A DNA stretch of 7,336 nt from Collinsella sp. GTDB lineage: Bacteria; Actinomycetota; Coriobacteriia; Coriobacteriales; Coriobacteriaceae. A model generated the notes under the pieces. It was not told the origin of the DNA, ran no database searches, and was given only the letters and a program-made list of their open reading frames with translations. Of this stretch, positions 1-5,457 are shown piece by piece; the stretch's first letter is position 1, and every line of letters starts with the position of its first letter. The stretch is taken from NCBI GenBank assembly GCA_019419485.1, contig DXZV01000075.1:765-8100 (forward strand), read 5' to 3'. The translations under genes and the position numbers were made by a program.

Positions 1-605
1 AGCGCCTGGCCGATCGCTACGGCGAGGCCGAGAGCCTGCTGGGCATTGAGCTGCTGGACACGCCGCAGATGAGCGTTCGCAAGAGCCTCTTCACCATGAC
101 GGATGGCATTCCCGCTCACTACCTGCGCAATTTCTATCGCGATGCCTACGAGCTCGTCCGTTCGTATATGCCCGAGGATAAGATCGTCGTCTTCTCGTCG
201 TCGGGGCATCCCAGCGAGTGGAAGCATTTTATGCGCGGCGCCAAGTACAAGAACGTCTACATGGACCTTCACCTGTACCATTACCGCGACGAGTATGCGC
301 TCGACATCACGAGCCCTCGCGGGCTGACGACGGCGATTTCGCGTAACAAGCGCGAGCTTAAAGAAGCGATTTCGACTGGGTTCCCCGTGCTGGTGGGCGA
401 ATGGTCGGGCGCGGCGATCTTTGCCAACTCGTCGGTTACGCCCGAGGGCCGCAATGCCTACGAGCGCGTGTTTATCGCCAACCAGCTGGCATCGTTTGCG
501 CCGGCTGCCGGTTGGTTCTTCCAAACGTGGAAGACCGAGAAGCGCATTGCAGCATGGGACGCCCGCGCGGCGCTCGGTACGCTCGAGCGCGGCATGATTG
601 AATAG
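1..605 (+). CDS. GH5-family glucanase-like protein, C-terminal part (5' end outside window), acid/base residue replaced
   Basis: The reading frame is open from base 3, before the first internal ATG at 69, so this is the last 200 codons of a longer gene. It matches the C-terminal half of family 5 glycoside hydrolases of the exo-beta-1,3-glucanase type (Exg1-like). In order, by fragment residue: GIELLDTP (14-21) at the acid/base strand, MDLHLYHY (87-94) at the substrate-binding His/Tyr strand, PVLVGEWSGAA (128-138) with nucleophile candidate E133, and WFFQTWKTE (171-179) near the end. Family members hydrolyse beta-glucans by a retaining mechanism with two glutamates. Here the usual Asn-Glu of the NEP motif is Asp-Thr, so the general acid/base appears absent, and the usual FWTW reads FQTW. 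It may be a non-hydrolytic binding protein or an altered enzyme. Any signal peptide lies outside the window. It ends six bases before rsmI. Fold assignment is good; substrate and activity are unknown. Confidence 0.8.
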   Translation, partial: RLADRYGEAESLLGIELLDTPQMSVRKSLFTMTDGIPAHYLRNFYRDAYELVRSYMPEDKIVVFSSSGHPSEWKHFMRGAKYKNVYMDLHLYHYRDEYALDITSPRGLTTAISRNKRELKEAISTGFPVLVGEWSGAAIFANSSVTPEGRNAYERVFIANQLASFAPAAGWFFQTWKTEKRIAAWDARAALGTLERGMIE

Positions 606-611
606 GTTGAT

Positions 612-1490
612 ATGACGCAAAACAGCGCCCATACGGGCAAACTCTATGTGGTCGGCACGCCCATCGGCAACCTGGGCGACCTGTCCCCGCGCGTTGGCGA
701 GGCGTTTGCCGCCGCCGATGCCATCTGCTGCGAAGACACGCGTGTGACGTCAAAGCTGCTGATGCACCTGGGCATTTCCAAGCCGCTTGTCCGTTGCGAC
801 GAGAATGTGATCGCTAGCCGCGCTGCCGGCCTGGTCGACCGTCTGCTGGCGGGGGAGACCCTCGCCTTTGCCTCGGACGCCGGCATGCCGAGCGTGTCCG
901 ATCCCGGCCAGGCGCTGGTCGAGGCGGCGCGTGAGGCCGATGTGCCTGTCGAAGTTATTCCCGGACCCTCTGCTTGCGTCACGGCACTCGTTTCGTCCGG
1001 CATTCCCTGCGAGCATTTTTTCTTCGAGGGCTTTTTGGGCCGAAAGCACGGCGACCGTGTGCGCCGTTTGCAGCGCCTTGCCGTGGTGCCCGGCGCACTC
1101 ATCTTCTACGAGTCTCCACATCGCATCGTGGCGACGCTCGAGGCCGTGGCGGAGGTCTTTCCCCAGCGTGAGCTTGCCGTCTGCCGCGAACTCACCAAGC
1201 TGCACGAGGAGGTCTTGCGCGGGCCCGCTGACCAGCTTGCCGAGGAGCTGCGTGCTCGCGGCGAGGTAAAGGGCGAGATTGCGCTGGTCATCGCGCCGCC
1301 GAGCGAGGACGAGGAGGCCGGCATCGCGCCGGTTGGCGCTGCGGTAGCGGATCCCGACGATGCCCTGCGCGAGGATATCCGCGCCGCGCTCGAGGAGGGG
1401 GAGCCCGCCTCTGCGGTGGCCAAGCGCCTGTCTCAGAAGTATTCGCGCCGCAAGCGCGATGTCTATGCCATGGTGCTCGATATGCAATAG
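612..1490 (+). CDS. rsmI: 16S rRNA (cytidine1402-2'-O)-methyltransferase RsmI
   Basis: RsmI uses S-adenosylmethionine to methylate the ribose 2'-O of C1402 in the 16S rRNA decoding centre, in the cytoplasm. The 292-residue protein has the family's tetrapyrrole-methylase-type core: VGTPIGNLGD (14-23), CCEDTR (39-44), SDAGMPSVSDPG (88-99), IPGPSA (116-121), FYESPHR (155-161), RELTKLHEE (192-200) and GEIALVI (221-227). An acidic linker (about 230-250) leads to a small helical C-terminal domain ending in a basic SRRKRDVY stretch, as in full-length family members. The SDAG motif commonly reads SDAGTPGISDPG; here it has Met and Ser at two positions. The ATG start puts nine residues before the first conserved strand, but the upstream Shine-Dalgarno is weak (only AGG at 604-606). 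The six-base gap suggests co-transcription or translational coupling with the GH5-like gene. Identification is secure. Confidence 0.96.
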   Translation: MTQNSAHTGKLYVVGTPIGNLGDLSPRVGEAFAAADAICCEDTRVTSKLLMHLGISKPLVRCDENVIASRAAGLVDRLLAGETLAFASDAGMPSVSDPGQALVEAAREADVPVEVIPGPSACVTALVSSGIPCEHFFFEGFLGRKHGDRVRRLQRLAVVPGALIFYESPHRIVATLEAVAEVFPQRELAVCRELTKLHEEVLRGPADQLAEELRARGEVKGEIALVIAPPSEDEEAGIAPVGAAVADPDDALREDIRAALEEGEPASAVAKRLSQKYSRRKRDVYAMVLDMQ

Positions 1491-1514
1491 ATGGAGGATA
1501 TCCAGCCCTTGCGC

Positions 1515-1520
1515 TAGAAT
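1515..1520 (+). promoter_or_regulatory. possible -10 element (TAGAAT) upstream of metG
   Basis: TAGAAT matches the sigma-70/SigA -10 consensus at five of six positions and lies 39 bases before the metG ATG, leaving a leader of about 30 nt. The hexamer 17 bases upstream (1492-1497, TGGAGG) is a poor -35. There is no room in the 69-base gap for a T-box or SAM riboswitch. Metg could also be transcribed from upstream, since no terminator follows rsmI. Confidence 0.3.
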
Positions 1521-1559
1521 CATCCCCTGTATGCAACGTTTTTCTGGAGGACAAACCCC

Positions 1560-3161
1560 ATGGATCAAAGCAAGCCTTCGTTCTTTATCACGACGCCCAT
1601 CTACTACGTCAACGCCGATCCGCACCTGGGCACGGCTTATTCCACCATCATCGCCGACGTTCAGGCTCGCTATCGCCGCTCCGCCGGCTATAACGTCAAG
1701 TTCCTGACCGGCATGGACGAGCACGGCGAGAAGGTCGCCGAGGCCGCAGCCAAGCATGGCATGACGCCGCAGGAGTGGACCGACAGCCAGGCTCCGCACT
1801 TCAAGGAGCTTTGGAGCAAGCTCGAGATCTCCAACGACGACTTCATCCGCACCACCGAGCCGCGCCAGCATCATGCCGTGCAGTACCTGTGGGAGCGCAT
1901 GAAGGAGTCCGGCTATCTGTATAAGGGCAGCTACGACGGTTGGTATTGCGTGCCTGACGAGACCTACTTCACCGATACGCAGGTCCAGAAGGGCGACGAG
2001 GAGTACGGCAGCGTCGGCCAGCATCTATGCCCCGACTGCCACCGTCCGCTTGAGCGCGTCCAGGAGGAGTCCTACTTCTTTAAGCTTTCCGCCTTCCAGG
2101 ACAAGCTTCTCAAGCTCTATGACGAGCACCCCGACTTTGTCGAGCCTGCCTTCCGCATGAACGAGGTTCGCAGCTTTGTCGAGGGCGGCCTCAACGATCT
2201 TTCCGTGAGCCGCACGAGCTTTGACTGGGGCATTCAGGTTCCGTTTGACGAGGGCCACGTGACCTACGTGTGGTTCGACGCCCTGCTCAACTATATGACG
2301 GCTGTGGGCTACGGCGTCGACACCGACGAGGCCCGTGCCGAGCTGGCCTATCGCTGGCCCGCGCAGTTCCACATCGTGGGTAAGGACATCATCCGCTTCC
2401 ACTGCGTCATTTGGCCCGCCATGCTCATGGCTATCGGCGAGGCCCTGCCCGAGCATGTTTTTGCCCACGGCTTCCTGACCGTGCGCAACGCCGAGACCGG
2501 CAAGGCCGAGAAGATGTCCAAGAGCCGTGGCAACGCCATCGCTCCGCAGGATGTTATCGACATGCTGGGCGTCGAGGGCTATCGCTATTACTTTATGACC
2601 GACGTAGTGCCCGGCACCGACGGCGCCATCAGCTTCGATCGCATGGAACAGGTCTACAACGCCGACCTGGCCAACAGCTGGGGCAACCTTATCTCGCGCT
2701 CGCTCAACATGAGCGGCAAGTACTTTGACGGCTGCGCGCCCGCCAAGCCTGCATCGTTCGACGCGTTCGACAACCCGCTGGCAAAGATCGCCGACGGCCT
2801 GGTTGAGCGCTACATGGCCAAGATGGACGTGCTCGATTACGGTGGAGCCAAGGACGAGGTCATGGAGCTCATCCACGCCGCCAACCATTACATCGAGGAC
2901 TCCGAGCCTTGGGCGCTTGCCAAGGACGAGGCTAAGGCCGACGAGCTGGCATTTGTGATCTACAACCTGCTGGAGGCCATCCGCATCGCCGCTCACCTGC
3001 TGATGCCGCTCATGCCCCAGACGTCTGCCGAGGCTCTGCGTCGCCTGTCCTGCGAGGACGAGGCTGCGAGCGACGACCTCAAGGGCATCTGCGCCTGGGG
3101 CCTGCTTGCTGGCGGTCAGCCCGTCGAGAAGGGCGACCCGCTGTTCCCGCGCCTGGCGTAG
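1560..3161 (+). CDS. metG: methionyl-tRNA synthetase (short form, altered zinc knuckle)
   Basis: This class I synthetase charges tRNA-Met with methionine using ATP, supplying both initiation and elongation. The 533-residue protein has the HIGH-type motif HLGT (22-25), GMDEHGEK (51-58), a connective-peptide knuckle (C130, D133, C157, C160), VWFDALLNY (237-245), GKDIIRFHC (274-282) and KMSKS (318-322), followed by the helical anticodon-binding domain ending at PLFPRLA. It stops there and lacks the C-terminal EMAP-like tRNA-binding domain of roughly 650-residue forms. The second knuckle position, cysteine in familiar homologues, is aspartate. The start is fixed by a strong Shine-Dalgarno, CTGGAGG at 1544-1550, nine bases before the ATG. 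A rho-independent terminator follows, so the gene probably ends a transcript that may begin upstream with rsmI. Identification is secure. Confidence 0.97.
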   Translation: MDQSKPSFFITTPIYYVNADPHLGTAYSTIIADVQARYRRSAGYNVKFLTGMDEHGEKVAEAAAKHGMTPQEWTDSQAPHFKELWSKLEISNDDFIRTTEPRQHHAVQYLWERMKESGYLYKGSYDGWYCVPDETYFTDTQVQKGDEEYGSVGQHLCPDCHRPLERVQEESYFFKLSAFQDKLLKLYDEHPDFVEPAFRMNEVRSFVEGGLNDLSVSRTSFDWGIQVPFDEGHVTYVWFDALLNYMTAVGYGVDTDEARAELAYRWPAQFHIVGKDIIRFHCVIWPAMLMAIGEALPEHVFAHGFLTVRNAETGKAEKMSKSRGNAIAPQDVIDMLGVEGYRYYFMTDVVPGTDGAISFDRMEQVYNADLANSWGNLISRSLNMSGKYFDGCAPAKPASFDAFDNPLAKIADGLVERYMAKMDVLDYGGAKDEVMELIHAANHYIEDSEPWALAKDEAKADELAFVIYNLLEAIRIAAHLLMPLMPQTSAEALRRLSCEDEAASDDLKGICAWGLLAGGQPVEKGDPLFPRLA

Positions 3162-3203
3162 AGACCGCGCGAGCGCCATATCGGCAATTTGCTGTTTAGA
3201 TGT

Positions 3204-3239
3204 AAGGGCATGGCCGCAACGGTCCATGCCCTTTCGTTT
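3204..3239 (+). terminator. rho-independent terminator after metG
   Basis: A ten-base stem (3204-3213 pairing with 3224-3233, core GGGCATGG/CCATGCCC) is extended inside by CCG/CGG (3214-3216 with 3220-3222) around a CAA loop, with a single bulged T at 3223. A T-rich tail with an interruption (TTTCGTTT) follows. It lies 42 bases after the metG stop and 33 bases before rsmA, so it separates two transcription units. Confidence 0.8.
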
Positions 3240-3271
3240 CAAGACGCCGCCATCATGCTAAGGAGGCAACT

Positions 3272-4132
3272 ATGACAACTTCGCCTTTGGCAAACCCCAC
3301 GGCAACAAGGGAGCTGCTGGAGGAGTTTGGCCTTGCGACCAAGCATCGCCTGGGCCAGAACTTTCTAATCGACAATCATGTGATCGAGCGTATCTGCGAG
3401 CTTGCCGAGTTTGCAGGTGACGAGCGCGTACTCGAGGTGGGTCCGGGTTGCGGTACGTTGACACTTGCGTTGCTGCAGGAAGCGGCGTGCGTTACGTCCA
3501 TTGAGGCCGATCCTGAGCTCGAACCGGTGCTCGACGCCCACGCCGCCGACTATGCCAACTTCCGCTTTATCATGGGCGATGCGCTCAAGGTGACGCCGGA
3601 GCAGATTGAGCAGGCTGCGGGCGGTGAGCCCACGGTATTTGTCGCGAACTTGCCCTATAACGTGGCGGCGACGATCATTCTGCAGTTCTTCCAGACGATG
3701 CCCGCGCTCAAGCGTGCCGTCGTCATGGTTCAAAAGGAGGTTGCCGACCGCATTGCCGCGATGCCAGGCAACAAGACCTATGGCGGCTATACGGCAAAGC
3801 TCGGCCTGTATGCGCAGGTGACGGGTCGCTTTGAGGTGCCGCCGCGCTGCTTTATGCCGGCGCCGCATGTGGACTCAGCCGTCGTGCGCATCGACCGCGT
3901 TGACGGCGTGGTGCCCGAGGGGCTCGATCGCGAGTTAGTGGCCCGCGTGATCGACGCCGCATTTGCCCAGCGTCGCAAGACTATCCGCAATTCCATGAGC
4001 GCCAACGGCTTTGCCAAGGATGTGCTCGATGCCGCCTTTGAGACTTGTGGTATCGCGCCGACCACGCGAGCCGAGACACTCGATGTTGCCGACTTTGTCC
4101 GTCTGGCCCAGGAGCTCATCCATGACGCCTAA
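3272..4132 (+). CDS. rsmA: 16S rRNA dimethyladenosine transferase RsmA (KsgA)
   Basis: RsmA/KsgA transfers four methyl groups from S-adenosylmethionine to the adjacent adenosines A1518 and A1519 near the 3' end of 16S rRNA, a late small-subunit maturation step. The 286-residue protein is full length. It shows LGQNFLID (27-34), the SAM-binding EVGPGCGTLT (55-64), SIEAD (76-80) for ribose binding, GDALK (102-106), the catalytic NLPYN (126-130), FMPAPHVDSAVV (194-205), FAQRRKTIRN (221-230) and the C-terminal RAETLDVADF helix region. The start is set by a near-perfect Shine-Dalgarno, AAGGAGG at 3260-3266, five bases before the ATG. The gene follows a terminator, so a promoter is expected in 3162-3271, but I could not pick convincing hexamers. 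Its last 11 bases overlap the TatD start, implying translational coupling. Loss of this gene gives kasugamycin resistance in other bacteria. Confidence 0.97.
   Translation: MTTSPLANPTATRELLEEFGLATKHRLGQNFLIDNHVIERICELAEFAGDERVLEVGPGCGTLTLALLQEAACVTSIEADPELEPVLDAHAADYANFRFIMGDALKVTPEQIEQAAGGEPTVFVANLPYNVAATIILQFFQTMPALKRAVVMVQKEVADRIAAMPGNKTYGGYTAKLGLYAQVTGRFEVPPRCFMPAPHVDSAVVRIDRVDGVVPEGLDRELVARVIDAAFAQRRKTIRNSMSANGFAKDVLDAAFETCGIAPTTRAETLDVADFVRLAQELIHDA
4110..4114 (+). promoter_or_regulatory. Shine-Dalgarno for the TatD-family gene, inside rsmA
   Basis: AGGAG lies seven bases before the ATG at 4122, within the final codons of rsmA. It supports this ATG as the TatD start, even though the open frame extends further upstream without a stop. 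Confidence 0.75.
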
Positions 4133-5039
4133 TGCCGAACGTGTGACGTTTACCAAGAAAAAGAAAACGGTCGCCTGTCCGGAGCCCTTGGCGCCGCTTG
4201 CTGATACTCATGCGCACCTGCTTTCGTTTTGGGGCAAGGAAGTGCCCGAGACGCTCGTGCGCGCTAAAGCCGCGGGCGTCGACCTGTTGGTGACGATCTT
4301 CGACCCCATTGCCGATAAGCGCAGTGTGGCGGACTATAGCGACTGGCTAACGCGTGAGATTCTGCCAATGCAGAATATTCCGCAGATTAAATATCTTGCC
4401 GGCGTGCATCCGTATGGTGCGCCGGACTATACCGATGACATTCACGCGCGGATCGTTGCCGCACTCGATGACCCCTTATGCGCCGGTATTGGCGAAATCG
4501 GCCTGGACTACCACATGGACTATGACGACGATATCGCGCCGGCACCCCATAACGTGCAGATTGACTGCATGGCGCGCCAGCTCGAAGTCGCCGTGCGCTG
4601 CAATGTGCCGGTGGAGTTGCACCTGCGGCACGAGGACTCGGATGGGGAGCGCACCTCGCATATGGATGCGTACAACGTGCTTCGTGAGGTGGGCGTGCCC
4701 CAGGCCGGTTGTGTGCTGCACTGTTTTGGCGAGGACCGCGCCACGATGGAGCGCTTTGTGGAGCTGGGCTGCTATATCGCCTATGGTGGTGCGGCTACCT
4801 TTAAGCGCAACGACGACGTGCGCGAGGCATTTGCGGCAACCCCACTCGATCGAATTTTGTTCGAGACGGATTGCCCGTATATGGCTCCGGAGCCCATCCG
4901 CGGTCTTGAATGCGAGCCCGCAATGATCTCCATTACGGCAAACGCGCTGGTTAACGACCGTGTCGATCGCACTGGTGAGGACGCCGAAACAATCGCGCAT
5001 GCCGCTTGGGAAAATGCCTGCAAACTTTTTCAAAAATAG
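4122..5039 (+). CDS. tatD: TatD-family metal-dependent hydrolase (putative DNase)
   Basis: TatD proteins are amidohydrolase-fold (TIM-barrel) enzymes with a two-metal centre; characterised members act as 3'-5' exonucleases on DNA or RNA. From the ATG at 4122 the protein is 305 residues. Metal ligands and motifs are present in order: DTHAHL (28-33; H30, H32), AGVHPY (93-98), GIGEIGLDYH (122-131; E125), VELHLRH (164-170; H167), VLHCF (198-202; H200) and FETDCPYMAP (247-256; D250). All expected catalytic positions are therefore intact. The N-terminus is about 25 residues longer than the usual start just before the first motif, and contains four consecutive lysines (12-15). The overlap with rsmA indicates one operon, as in other bacteria where tatD and ksgA are neighbours. 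No terminator is evident before the tRNA gene. The family is certain; the physiological substrate is not. Confidence 0.93.
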   Translation: MTPNAERVTFTKKKKTVACPEPLAPLADTHAHLLSFWGKEVPETLVRAKAAGVDLLVTIFDPIADKRSVADYSDWLTREILPMQNIPQIKYLAGVHPYGAPDYTDDIHARIVAALDDPLCAGIGEIGLDYHMDYDDDIAPAPHNVQIDCMARQLEVAVRCNVPVELHLRHEDSDGERTSHMDAYNVLREVGVPQAGCVLHCFGEDRATMERFVELGCYIAYGGAATFKRNDDVREAFAATPLDRILFETDCPYMAPEPIRGLECEPAMISITANALVNDRVDRTGEDAETIAHAAWENACKLFQK

Positions 5040-5042
5040 TTC

Positions 5043-5071
5043 TTGCGTTCGCGGTGGCGCTCCGTTATTCT
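5043..5071 (+). promoter_or_regulatory. probable promoter of tRNA-Leu
   Basis: TTGCGT (5043-5048) and TATTCT (5066-5071) are separated by exactly 17 bases and each match the sigma-70 consensus at four of six positions. Transcription would begin about at the tRNA 5' end (5083), allowing a short leader at most. An alternative -10, TCTAAT (5069-5074), overlaps but gives a 20-base spacer. Confidence 0.6.
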
Positions 5072-5082
5072 AATTCCTGCAC

Positions 5083-5169
5083 GCGGGCGTGGCGGAATTG
5101 GCAGACGCGTACGGTTCAGGTCCGTATGGGGGCAACCCCATGAAGGTTCAAGTCCTTTCGCCCGCACCA
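5083..5169 (+). tRNA. tRNA-Leu (anticodon CAG)
   Basis: An 87-base class II tRNA with encoded CCA. The acceptor stem pairs GCGGGCG (5083-5089) with CGCCCGC (5159-5165), followed by ACCA. The D arm begins GGCGGAATTGGCAGAC. The anticodon stem TACGG/CCGTA (5110-5114 with 5122-5126) encloses loop TTCAGGT with anticodon CAG at 5117-5119. A long variable arm (TGGGG CAA CCCCA type, about 5127-5141) is typical of leucine tRNAs. The T arm is GAAGG-TTCAAGT-CCTTT, with one G-U pair. It reads CTG, the leucine codon that is most prominent in the surrounding genes. Confidence 0.97.
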
Positions 5170-5211
5170 TTAAATGAAAGAGCTCCCAGCAATGGGAGCT
5201 TTTTTGTTATG
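5152..5211 (+). repeat. 60-bp direct repeat, copy 1: tRNA-Leu 3' end plus terminator
   Basis: This segment holds the last 18 bases of tRNA-Leu, a short spacer and the terminator. It recurs at 5341-5400 with 57 of 60 bases identical; all three differences fall in the five-base spacer just after CCAT (5171-5175). Identity stops abruptly at both ends. Confidence 0.92.
5179..5206 (+). terminator. rho-independent terminator of tRNA-Leu
   Basis: An eight-base perfect stem, AGCTCCCA (5181-5188) with TGGGAGCT (5193-5200), encloses a GCAA tetraloop and runs into six Ts (5200-5205). It is nine bases downstream of the tRNA CCA end. Confidence 0.93.
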
Positions 5212-5340
5212 TGCTCATCGCAGGGACTTGAACCTGTGAAGGAGCGAGCGTCAAGAAAACGCGGAGCGTTTTTAGCGAGCTGGCGAGTCCGCCGGCAGGC
5301 GGGCGAAGCCGGTGCGGATCCGCGAAGCGGATACGCGGAC
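5212..5340. repeat. structured tRNA-derived spacer between the two direct repeats
   Basis: This 129-base stretch encodes no credible protein. It contains a reverse-oriented tRNA T-arm fragment: 5224-5235 is the exact 12-base reverse complement of 5144-5155 in tRNA-Leu. Three compact hairpins follow: AAAACGC-GGA-GCGTTTT (5256-5272), CCGCC-GGCA-GGCGG (5289-5302) and ATCCGC-GAA-GCGGAT (5318-5332). A further pairing, GTCCGC (5287-5292) with GCGGAC (5335-5340), spans the last one. The base composition is strongly GC-rich and palindromic, like REP-type or tRNA-linked interspersed repeats. I infer a repeat element or integration scar; the window alone cannot show whether it is dispersed in the genome. 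Confidence 0.6.
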
Positions 5341-5358
5341 GTCCTTTCGCCCGCACCA
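5299..5358 (+). other. tRNA-like mini-fold ending in ACCA (possible tRNA-Leu pseudogene remnant)
   Basis: GCGGGCG (5299-5305) is identical to the tRNA-Leu 5' acceptor strand and pairs perfectly with CGCCCGC (5348-5354), followed by ACCA. The stem extends by two A-T pairs to nine base pairs (5299-5307 with 5346-5354). Inside is one hairpin (5313-5337) with ten pairs and one mismatch. D, anticodon and T arms are absent, so it cannot be a functional tRNA. Whether it is transcribed is unknown. Confidence 0.5.
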
Positions 5359-5400
5359 TGGATTGAAAGAGCTCCCAGCAATGGGAGCTTTTTTGTTATG
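5341..5400 (+). repeat. 60-bp direct repeat, copy 2: displaced tRNA 3' end plus terminator
   Basis: Second copy of 5152-5211, exactly 189 bases downstream, containing the acceptor 3' strand, ACCA and terminator but no full tRNA body upstream. This arrangement is expected if an element integrated at the tRNA 3' end and was later lost, or after a local duplication. Confidence 0.92.
5368..5395 (+). terminator. duplicate rho-independent terminator
   Basis: The same hairpin as after the tRNA: AGCTCCCA (5370-5377) with TGGGAGCT (5382-5389), GCAA loop and six Ts (5389-5394). It would stop any read-through from the tRNA before the SPFH gene. Confidence 0.9.
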
Positions 5401-5445
5401 CACGATCTCCTTGGACGGGTATCCTAATGCCAACGTGTGCCTATC

Positions 5446-5454
5446 AGAGGAGAG
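5446..5454 (+). promoter_or_regulatory. Shine-Dalgarno that fixes the SPFH gene start
   Basis: AGAGGAGAG lies three bases before the ATG at 5458, with its AGGAG core (5448-5452) five bases before it. A longer in-frame GTG start at 5437 would place this site inside the gene and has no good ribosome site of its own, so the ATG is preferred. Confidence 0.8.
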
Positions 5455-5457
5455 ACC

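Noticed and set aside
750..3242. Two long abutting minus-strand reading frames opposite rsmI and metG (about 2.5 kb with one internal stop).
   Set aside because: They are in register with the sense codons, so their stops require TTA, CTA or TCA on the plus strand, which these GC-rich genes almost never use; the single break is a CTA leucine at 2025-2027. The translations resemble no family, while both sense genes are textbook proteins.
4011..4121. The TatD frame stays open upstream to 4011, which could suggest a longer protein.
   Set aside because: This region is fully used by rsmA in another frame, and the TatD ATG at 4122 has its own ribosome site. The upstream translation matches nothing in the family.
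5020..5044. A/T-rich inverted run at the tatD end as a terminator.
   Set aside because: AACTTTTT and AAAAATAGTT pair imperfectly, contain no GC-rich stem, and are not followed by a T run.
5212..5340. The repeated, palindromic spacer as a CRISPR array.
   Set aside because: Only one pair of direct repeats exists, the repeat is tRNA plus terminator, and there is no series of spacers or cas genes.
5089..5427. A 112-codon plus-strand reading frame running through the tRNA and the repeat spacer.
   Set aside because: It starts inside tRNA-Leu, crosses two terminators, and encodes the repeated tRNA-end sequence twice. It is a translation of structural RNA and repeat DNA, not a protein gene.
5437..5457. 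Upstream GTG start adding seven residues to the SPFH protein.
   Set aside because: The good Shine-Dalgarno (5446-5454) would lie inside this extension, and it fits the ATG at 5458.
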